Shown in pieces: positions 60,501 to 64,000 of a stretch of 64,000 bases of DNA; position 1 is the stretch's first letter, and each line of letters begins with the position of its first letter. The position numbers and the translations under genes are program-made. The stretch covers positions 372,001 through 436,000 of the forward strand of contig NZ_JBHSJJ010000004.1 in NCBI RefSeq assembly GCF_042652345.1, in the 5' to 3' direction. The stretch is from Negadavirga shengliensis. GTDB lineage: Bacteria; Bacteroidota; Bacteroidia; Cytophagales; Cyclobacteriaceae. Under the pieces are notes generated by a model. The model worked only from the letters and a program-made list of their open reading frames with translations, ran no database searches and was not told the DNA's origin.

Positions 60501-62029
60501 ACACTTGGAAAATTGATGCCGTTGCCCTGGTCGAAGGTAAGCTCCCAATTTGTGCTTATTCCGGTGGGAATTGAAAGTATACCTTCAAAAGTCAGCTGGT
60601 CTGAAAGTTTTAGATCACCCAGAATAACAGGAGAATTGGAAATGACACCATTGCTGTCTGCCTTACTGACCAAGTGGACAACGGGGGAGGAGAGCTGCAT
60701 GGGGGATAAACCAACAGGGCTGATCTGGAGGACATCTTCCAACCCGCTACTCTGAAGGTCGATGTTAAAGAAAGATTCATTCTGTGTTACAATTCCGATG
60801 AAATCAAGAGAGGAAACGTCAGTTTGCAAACTTGAAAGAACCCCTAAAGAACCTGATTGCAGCGATACCCGGAGGTACAAGTTGAGTCCGGTGGTCAATG
60901 GCCTTGGCAGCTCGGCCAAAGAATGCGGATATGATGTGGCTATCAGCCCCCTTGAGTTAAAAGCCAGCGTATCGAAAAATGAACCCAAAGTCTGCGGAAA
61001 GGAAGCCGAGGGGATCCAGGTGTCATTTAAGCCGGTGACCTTTAAGGTAAAATCAAGCCGGTCTTTTGTAATTTCAGCTATTGACAGCTCAATCTGAATG
61101 GCCGCAAGATGGTAAACCGATGTTTTACCGGTAACCAAAAGAATTCCGCCGGAATTAGTGATTTCAGCTTCTGTAAGATCCAACTGATGGCTAAATACAG
61201 AAGAGAAAAACAAAGGAGCTATGGTTTCGCCGAGGTCTGTATCAAAAAACGTAAAATTACTGTTCTTATACCTTTGTCTGAGCGTTTTCTCCAGTTGGTC
61301 CAGTGCATCAAGTTGGGTCGGAATATTGACTTCAACAGGGAAACTGTACTCACCGCCGGCGTAGGTTCCCTTAACAAGCGCGGTTTCTGTTTGCCCATTG
61401 TTATTGGCAAGCGCCTGCAACTGGAGGGTACTGGTATTTAGGTTTAGGTTTACGGGTTTGTCCAATGTCGCGGACAATAAAACACTACTTTGTCCGTCAA
61501 TGTCGGTTATCATTCCCTGCAGGCTTATGGACTTAATCTCACTGTTAAGCGAACTGATACTTTCCAGTGCTGCGGTAGGTGTGGTACGCGCTATGAAATT
61601 TAACCCTGATAACATATTACCTTCCGGATCTGTTAAAGCATGCTCATAAGAGGTGGCAATAAGCCAGGTTGAACTCAGGTCCAGATTATCAAAATAAGTG
61701 TCTGCCAGAGATTCAAAACTGTCCGAAAACTTCCAGGTATTAAGACTGCTTGCATTTTGTACCGTAAATTGAAGTAGATTGTCGCTTTCAATTATACTGA
61801 TTTTCATCGGGGTTGAGGCAGGCAGCAGCCATACGGAGGCTTTTCCAGTTATGACCAACAGGCTTTCTGAAAAAAGTATTTCCGCCTCGGTTAAGTGAAC
61901 CGAGGAGATACCTGCCAGTTCGGTGAAAAGCGCAGCATTTGTGCCAAGATCTGTGGCACAAAAGTCAAGTTGTTTGTCACTTGTTAAACGTTCCTGAAGT
62001 GCTGTGTTTAAATTGTCTAGAAGTCCCAT
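51539..62029 (-). CDS. Giant 3,496-residue protein with two tandem Hint domains, Fn3-like repeats and helical C-terminal array
   Basis: Unknown family. There is no signal peptide. Order: residues 1-about 430, two copies of a beta-rich unit spaced 239 residues apart; about 430-1890, further beta-rich modules of about 150-200 residues with recurring P-x-x-x-x-W and L-P-x-x-L patterns; 1893-1942, an Ala/Gly-rich hydrophobic stretch; 1943-2084 and 2089-2230, two Hint (intein-like) domains; about 2231-3268, Fn3-like beta repeats with a distinct insert near 2890-3040; 3269-3496, nine short helical units. The first Cys of each Hint domain and the TxxH block are intact, so self-cleavage is possible. 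The gene starts six bases after the stop of the 428-residue gene. Function unknown; adhesion, processing or effector delivery are all open. Confidence 0.85.
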   Translation of the reverse strand: MGLLDNLNTALQERLTSDKQLDFCATDLGTNAALFTELAGISSVHLTEAEILFSESLLVITGKASVWLLPASTPMKISIIESDNLLQFTVQNASSLNTWKFSDSFESLADTYFDNLDLSSTWLIATSYEHALTDPEGNMLSGLNFIARTTPTAALESISSLNSEIKSISLQGMITDIDGQSSVLLSATLDKPVNLNLNTSTLQLQALANNNGQTETALVKGTYAGGEYSFPVEVNIPTQLDALDQLEKTLRQRYKNSNFTFFDTDLGETIAPLFFSSVFSHQLDLTEAEITNSGGILLVTGKTSVYHLAAIQIELSIAEITKDRLDFTLKVTGLNDTWIPSASFPQTLGSFFDTLAFNSRGLIATSYPHSLAELPRPLTTGLNLYLRVSLQSGSLGVLSSLQTDVSSLDFIGIVTQNESFFNIDLQSSGLEDVLQISPVGLSPMQLSSPVVHLVSKADSNGVISNSPVILGDLKLSDQLTFEGILSIPTGISTNWELTFDQGNGINFPSVAEVIKQAAGPDALAIFPASLKVVDNLSVSDLDIQFDQDIDASTYFFTSVTLKPNQDGTPRSWEIVDSPNLAVGNLKFGLATSYFKSEDNPLPYMIIGIVSGDITIGTQTNLNVSLSIPLEGDWLLAITSDNAKLPTLNDLASFIWPQGDHSDQDLLSLLPKGLEDNKLTIILNQIQIGFNPFTPSLSLVSFDLSQEGTWEILPVFKVDNWTVSMSVDVANEYNITGMLHGFMQVGNVVRIEATLPIPAGEAGWTINLQEGTTVEFPGMGELLKLIGGSAVANGLPESFNSFGNFSLDVLTVNFNPALDPALINSFEFNLTGKEDWVVLENFFSFSDISAHLKIVRSNQSYQSTGDFNGFVNIFNIQIWLQAVKETLDDPWRFKLAVAQDIHLPGLAQLANWMLPGDMANYIPETFMPFGAGFDLTALDIDFDVSNQQLNLINFSIVNAAPWNAIPGYVSLDNTVLASKITVNNTDVSKSNLAVHIATDLTVGSATVSFTADYASTVPHWSFAAKLADQVTFSFADLISAVHLDSLFSIPTDLGLPTLTVQSLDGKMVPETGNFNINGTVIILPPHPPADDTQADWTVSFLGLQFNMFGLSAKLDFKNLSPEDPQNKNYFKANIGALLDMNTLQVTVGLQLGPAGVDNIFTGTLLVSQLDALKIDKFGDGLVAGQARATSDNPYPDNNQWSKLTPNDMKLVQYASAFLYFNQTKNQLFLYGGLADFGDAIFLSQKTGEQNNQRGYLFSFALKEDFKFTDLFSGLAPIDSFLNISNAGIAITSYTVSSAADLVQQIDGIIALNDKPGTVTNPIKQANLPAGPVNQGVHLYGRLLLTGPLFSMFTQLNAEDTSGLDVTLYAFFSTDTEPDKGSIKTIFKATFAPFSIISDLITFKGAKDAPGIQMQYTQAESAEFTMSGIIGFNVFGGEYEFMGDLLVNNDKTKFTVTTAPDTSVAIQLFPTSMPPLLVLKQLGLDVIYYFQTEERTEKYLELNVTGKVELVSTIFLSSNLYLLEGKPVLALISLTQDFSISQLIGNLVGNNQTWSADFFDITFKADTLDHHSRVYYYDKSADLTPSKINGNDFRDGYNLESTIELTFLYTITILMKINVETNVGMEAQVGLTDSIKIFILELASKQKSETGNKKYINSPTLNLSTKSGSTVFGLSTGFNFFEYPFGTAEVSIGKKTLSGGGSETKISAQLVADAEVPVFGELSVNFSYCRSEGFVISNWPPFSQAYESVQKIIDIADEVSGLMKKADPTLVCGAITSLIAEVAYQNKFTMAPTFSTEAGGSDGYSLFFVLNGKFNVLVAGHEVTSIDFPNTIRIPLPHNTSFDDMEDYIKDAIKASATSFVQSLVNNGEQWAKLAGILFAEQAAELAAQWLCEGLIDALTAEAVAASGAAVVEAGGAAAIAAGGAAAAAAISAGLGAAGSIFSSCFTAGTEVNMADGTVKMIEDVKIGDVLAGYNQINNTVLAFDHPKLGTRKLYAFNEGPYFVTAEHPFLTEKGWKAIDPVATARENPRLKVGQLLPGDVLLMENDHTLEIREIRAKDADFNTQLYNFKLSGNNTYFANHLIAHNKGSTCFTAGTQVQMADRSVKAIEDVLIGDLLAGQEGTTNEVIAFDHPLLGSRKLYAFNDGDYFVTAEHPFFTTDGWKAIDPESTVRENPSLRVGVLKEGNYLMLANGTTEKITRIKCIEADPSTQLYNFILKENHTYYANSYLVHNKGGGGGTDPNPVVPTFTSTGLSYKDGWLTASWYGASYASGYELEFYDPKGQKIGQTQSLGLTTTSGKTQISLNFNGGSYTAKLRSVRGDKKSNWATTLIAKTPDPEQVKLDYTPDTDQVSISWKETGSARFSVNLYPVADPTQGHTEVVGQSPYLQKGADLDPTGMYQVKVTAIPLPGISAVPSQTIAGSGALTKLNPVESAALKADKNHLEVSWQDAQAGVDQYLVKVMVESTPADNATVMAGSNSVNLDTSAYPAGAVEVSIVPVSKPGFVSGNPVAASGVTKLSQPASADISLYKTDGKIAASWGAVEAATSYSLILKDENGNTAFENNNIEANAQRLDIGVAELTGDGTTFFMWITASGSANYLNSSPKQSDQSVTRLAAPSSLKTSIQGDNLVSSWASVTGAAQYLVKVLDTDNADNPVASKTIDAPSTGGKPGYTFTPQDFSNILNGVYRIAVQALGAKTVIDSGITYGAAIAIPPVVVPLPDLTFADGHICANWKSNDSRVTQYILQLFNAAGESLGSPVETDKTSAQFLVSQPADNTVYTVKIKVKIGQFESAWSSGTNITIFMVDTPTQLQTGTDGVSIIAAWKAVNGIDSYSVSILNAGGEKIIPDVVVGTTQALISNDLISSGSEYNIEIRAKKSQSFSPASTSNGLSIVQPETAVFYMPQAFSDDEGTYYLGNGQTLNWGNNYRNMQPVAVEDIQEATVVALTGGGASPIPWFPFAFGLKNLQRKDGYQSGDLVTFDGFDAGLNKMLVQSTDGANGPHSWSLSGGQAVNNLHQVFRLQKWIGNDGGGNAQFGSGPINAGDTIMLLVLGHDSANTSMDSGPEAVVWKLEINPVERALLLPAVENIVIAFESPDSLNSSWNKSSLTVSYLAELWNTEGDKNPLVAKKVSDASELNPSPHTIFDLSPYLQSEASINYQVKITAENPNGFVSAVSSSNPVRQFAKAILNSVVYEPPMVTGSWDPVSGASGYSLQVSQNGSPVVTLVTHKLSDSLNVSALAPGNYDFSVQATGEPGTIPGSWSDPIVFTIPELTPNEFAKQKHDAGFTNLQTAAALHQQYPLITATEFAIAMAFAGYKKDETTLALKQEFPALSPEAFAEAMLAAFPADDPEAFAQRYFAAGVPVLSTSADLVRNFPDIDPTTFASALAKAGYGKTDVTQGLKQQFPTLSPAEFADIMVSAFPTITPEEFAGSLFQSGALPEDAASKLTKNFPYLEPETLAMAMVTGGYSQRDVTLGLKQVYPNLTPQQFAQVMKTAFP
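51542..52225 (-). repeat. C-terminal helical repeat array, residues 3269-3496
   Basis: Nine copies of a short motif of the form (L/I)-x-P-x-x-F-A (LTPNEFA, LSPEAFA, LSPAEFA, ITPEEFA, LTPQQFA and variants such as LEPETLA) spaced about 20-30 residues apart, alternating with AGY or AFP turns and LKQ-x-F/Y-P. It looks like a helix-turn-helix solenoid. Related AGF units occur in the downstream lectin-like protein. Confidence 0.75.
52226..55339 (-). repeat. Fn3-like beta-sandwich repeats, residues about 2231-3268
   Basis: Successive units of about 90-110 residues with the Fn3 pattern of a W in strand B (ITASW-like LTASWYGAS, VSISWKE, LEVSWQD, IAASWGAV, LVSSWASV, ICANWKS, IIAAWKAV, VTGSWDPV) and a Y in strand C. 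About eight are recognisable. A non-Fn3 segment near residues 2890-3040 (GTYYLGNGQTLNWG to VVWKLEIN) interrupts the series. Confidence 0.7.
55340..55765 (-). other. Second Hint (intein-like) domain, residues 2089-2230
   Basis: Also exactly 142 residues and aligns to the first without gaps: CFTAGT, FVTAEHPF, QLYNF and a VHN end. Four residues (KGST) separate the two. It is followed by KGGGGG, again with no nucleophile at +1. Confidence 0.85.
55778..56203 (-). other. First Hint (intein-like) domain, residues 1943-2084
   Basis: 142 residues from CFTAGT to AHN. Block A starts with Cys1943, followed by a VNMADGTVKMIEDVKIGD core; the N-block TxxH is in FVTAEHPF; the C-terminal block ends FANHLIAHN with the His-Asn pair. 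The next residue is Lys, not Cys/Ser/Thr, so splicing by the standard route is not expected, but N- or C-terminal cleavage is possible. No homing endonuclease insert. Confidence 0.85.
60770..62029 (-). repeat. N-terminal 239-residue duplication within the giant protein
   Basis: LTEAEI at residues 46 and 285, TGK(A/T)SV at 61 and 300, and LIATSY at 123 and 362 all repeat at exactly 239 residues, and GLN-x-x-x-R follows in both copies. This marks an internal gene duplication covering roughly residues 1-420. Confidence 0.8.
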
Positions 62030-62035
62030 GGGAAG

Positions 62036-63322
62036 TTAAAAAATTAGAGGTAATACCAAGTCAAATTCACTATTTTGCTTTTCAAAGAAGACCTCAATGG
62101 TTTTTAGAAAATCTTTGGTCATTCTGTTATCCAGCTCAAATGTATGCACGGTGGAGGGCATCCATCCTTCGTTTCCGCTAATGATATAATAGTATTGTCT
62201 GGTTACTTCCATGCCAAAGCCTTCAAACAGTTCCAACCCATACGTGTTTGTTTCAGTATCCAAGGTTATGGCACAGGCATAGGTATAGAACCGATAGGAA
62301 ATCCTGAAGTTTTCCAGGTTCATACCATCGATGCTGTATTTGTAGTTTTTGAAAAGGATGTTGTTTAATTCTTTCAGGTTTGGCCTTCCATTGGCTTTTT
62401 CATCTTCCCGCCATTCTTCCAGGAGGTCTTCATCCAGAAAGGTGAAATGTGTGCCGCTTTCATCCTGCCATATTATGGCGTAAGTTATCGTCTTTAATGT
62501 GTTTGATTTCCTTTTGAACTCATTTCTGTATCCTAAGAGGAAGTAGGTTTGTCCCCGCAGGTTTTGCTTCCGCTGAATCTGTGAACCCAAAGGAACAATG
62601 CCGGAACATGCAAGATAATTCATGAGATAGCCAGCTTTGAATTGAATTTCAGAAGGTATATTTACCTGGGCTTCCAGGTCCTCAAAATCGATTGTATCGA
62701 AATAGGTTCGTCCTTCAGAATCAAAAGGCAGATCCATAAGAGAAAGATCCAAATCCAGATTCAAATAGGCACATAAATTATCCCCGGCCTTTCTGCCGCC
62801 CGGTACGCCATCGGGACCGTAAACCGTATATCCTCCAAACTGTTGCGGGAATTTAAAAAGCTTGTGCATATCCAGTTTAGGCTGGTTGGTGAGCTCCCAC
62901 AATGGAAAATCAGGAAAGGGAGTTTTCTGTGGCGGGTTATTGTAATTTCCGGGCGCATTCACCCATTTCATAAACAAAGGCATTCTGGAATATTTATTGA
63001 CTTTGTTGTAAACAGGGTAGGGGGTTGAATTGTCGTGGATGCGAACAGTAGTAGGAACCCCCTGAATTCTGAATTCACCTGTTTGGATAAAACCGATCTG
63101 CGTCCATTGACCCCCTTTAGCCAGAGGAGAAAGGGAAGGATCGAAAAAGGCCTTTATGTTCACAGAGGAATCAAACGGTGTGGAAGCTCCGATGACCAGA
63201 GGTTTATCGTTGCCTCCAAAGGTCCAGGCCTGGCTGCCTATATTGATTGCATTGTCCCCCTGTCCCTGATAAACACCAGTCACAGTCCTAAATCCTCCTG
63301 TTGATCCTAGCGTTAGTGCCAT
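62036..63322 (-). CDS. Hypothetical protein, 428 residues
   Basis: I do not recognise this family. The protein has no signal peptide or membrane helix. The first 170 residues are Gly- and aromatic-rich (MALTLGSTGGFRTVTGVYQG, NIGSQAWTFGG); the middle has LDLDLSLMDLPFDSEGRTYF; the C-terminal part is beta-rich with many aromatics (RQYYYIISGNEGWMPSTVH) and ends in a hydrophobic strand. It lies 35 bases after the metallo-beta-lactamase gene and six bases before the giant Hint-domain gene, so it belongs to that operon and may be a chaperone or partner of the giant protein. Codon use looks real throughout. Confidence 0.75.
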   Translation of the reverse strand: MALTLGSTGGFRTVTGVYQGQGDNAINIGSQAWTFGGNDKPLVIGASTPFDSSVNIKAFFDPSLSPLAKGGQWTQIGFIQTGEFRIQGVPTTVRIHDNSTPYPVYNKVNKYSRMPLFMKWVNAPGNYNNPPQKTPFPDFPLWELTNQPKLDMHKLFKFPQQFGGYTVYGPDGVPGGRKAGDNLCAYLNLDLDLSLMDLPFDSEGRTYFDTIDFEDLEAQVNIPSEIQFKAGYLMNYLACSGIVPLGSQIQRKQNLRGQTYFLLGYRNEFKRKSNTLKTITYAIIWQDESGTHFTFLDEDLLEEWREDEKANGRPNLKELNNILFKNYKYSIDGMNLENFRISYRFYTYACAITLDTETNTYGLELFEGFGMEVTRQYYYIISGNEGWMPSTVHTFELDNRMTKDFLKTIEVFFEKQNSEFDLVLPLIF

Positions 63323-63357
63323 ATTAAAAATTGGGTTTAAGTAAATTCAGTACAAAG

Positions 63358-64000
63358 TCATTTAAGGTAAACCAGATCAGATTGATTTGTTTTTACCTCA
63401 TGGCACTCGTGTTTCACAATGCTTGCTGCATTTGGCGCCCGCATTACGCTGCTTACCATAGTCCCCGGGAGCTCACCATTCCAGAAAACCGAAAATCTGC
63501 TTTTGGTGGCAATGTCTTCATCGTTTACCACCAGCACAATATCACCTCCAATTATTCCGACACTATGAGTGGGATTTCCCACATTTCTTCTTGTGTTGTC
63601 CGTAAATCCATCCATTAAGGAAGTGAGGTAATATTTCTGAAAGGTATTGGCTACGGTATCATTTGTGACAGCCGTCCAGCTTGAAATGTCCCATCGCGGC
63701 GATAGGGATGGCTCCATCGCTTCAATTACTTCTTCGTTAGGATGCCCGTGTTTATCTCCGCAGGAAACGATGCCTACTACCGGGGTTATCTGACTCAGGA
63801 AGTACTCGCTGGTACTGAGTGTGCTGCCGTGGTGGCTGGCTTTAAATGAGCAGATATGGCCTTTGGAAACATCCCTTCCTCCGCTTATCCATTTGAAATT
63901 CGATTTATCCCGCCTTTTAATTGAATCTGCCAATGGAGATTCCATGTCAATATATCCCCCTGTTTTCCAGCCACCCAAGTCGCCTCCGGTATAAAATCTG
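63358..64000 (-). CDS. ComEC-like metallo-beta-lactamase fold protein, 3' part, cut by window edge
   Basis: The visible part is the C-terminal 213 residues; the reading frame stays open to the last base. It resembles the beta-lactamase-like domain of ComEC/Rec2 and stand-alone relatives: FYTGGDLGGWKTGGY (D of the third metal site), SFKASHHGSTLSTSEYFLSQI (the HHGS metal loop) and PVVGIVSCGDKHGHPNEEVIEAM. A C-terminal beta-rich extension of about 100 residues follows that I cannot place. The HxHxDH motif would be upstream of the edge. Stand-alone ComEC-like MBL proteins occur in several contexts, so substrate is open. It is the most upstream visible gene of the giant-protein operon. Confidence 0.75.
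   Translation of the reverse strand, partial: RFYTGGDLGGWKTGGYIDMESPLADSIKRRDKSNFKWISGGRDVSKGHICSFKASHHGSTLSTSEYFLSQITPVVGIVSCGDKHGHPNEEVIEAMEPSLSPRWDISSWTAVTNDTVANTFQKYYLTSLMDGFTDNTRRNVGNPTHSVGIIGGDIVLVVNDEDIATKSRFSVFWNGELPGTMVSSVMRAPNAASIVKHECHEVKTNQSDLVYLK

Overview
The window looks like a chromosomal segment of a Bacteroidota bacterium, most likely order Cytophagales (Cyclobacteriaceae-like). The signs are a SusC/SusD pair, lipoproteins with acidic surface-export signals after the lipobox Cys, TAnnTTTG-type promoter elements, and a gene complement of this kind (quinoprotein with a 3-keto-glycoside hydrolase-like domain, TolB-amidohydrolase fusion, DUF4230, DUF5675, isoquinoline-1-oxidoreductase-like IorAB). 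I cannot name the genus. No rRNA, tRNA, CRISPR array, transposase or integrase is visible.

Layout. 1-19.3 kb is housekeeping and accessory metabolism: metY-metX (methionine), a PagL-like lipid A deacylase, a DUF305 membrane protein, a PQQ/cytochrome c/DUF1080 fusion lipoprotein, a CsaA-like protein, a TolB-amidohydrolase fusion, GNAT, a GlxA-type regulator, an MsbA-like ABC exporter, gamma-glutamyltransferase, a lone Hpt protein, two small unknowns, deoxynucleoside kinase and 3-hydroxybutyryl-CoA dehydrogenase.

19.7-25.8 kb is a tight five-gene operon: ethanolamine-type permease, glutamine synthetase homologue, iron alcohol dehydrogenase, PuuD-like gamma-glutamyl hydrolase and aldehyde dehydrogenase. 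Read as a pathway, it would take ethanolamine through gamma-glutamyl intermediates to glycine plus glutamate. It matches the ethanolamine route proposed for Streptomyces GlnA4, with an alcohol dehydrogenase where the putrescine (Puu) pathway has an amine oxidase. It is followed by SusC/SusD and a Tat-exported phospholipase C (26-33.6 kb), so this block may scavenge phospholipid head groups. 33.9-37.9 kb is a sugar-acid locus (DgoK-like kinase, KDPG-type aldolase, GntP permease, FAH-family enzyme).

38.4-50.3 kb holds a GAF-PAS protein ending in a histidine-kinase dimerisation helix without an ATPase domain; a four-gene overlapping operon of envelope proteins (DUF5675, N-acetylmuramidase, two DUF4230); IorAB; a PRC-barrel protein; and LemA-HtpX.

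50.6-64 kb is the most unusual part. A minus-strand run encodes a ComEC-like metallo-beta-lactamase protein (cut by the window edge), a 428-residue protein of unknown family, a 3,496-residue protein with two adjacent 142-residue Hint (intein-like) domains in its middle, and a 287-residue protein ending in a LecA/PA-IL-like lectin domain. I know of no described system with this composition.
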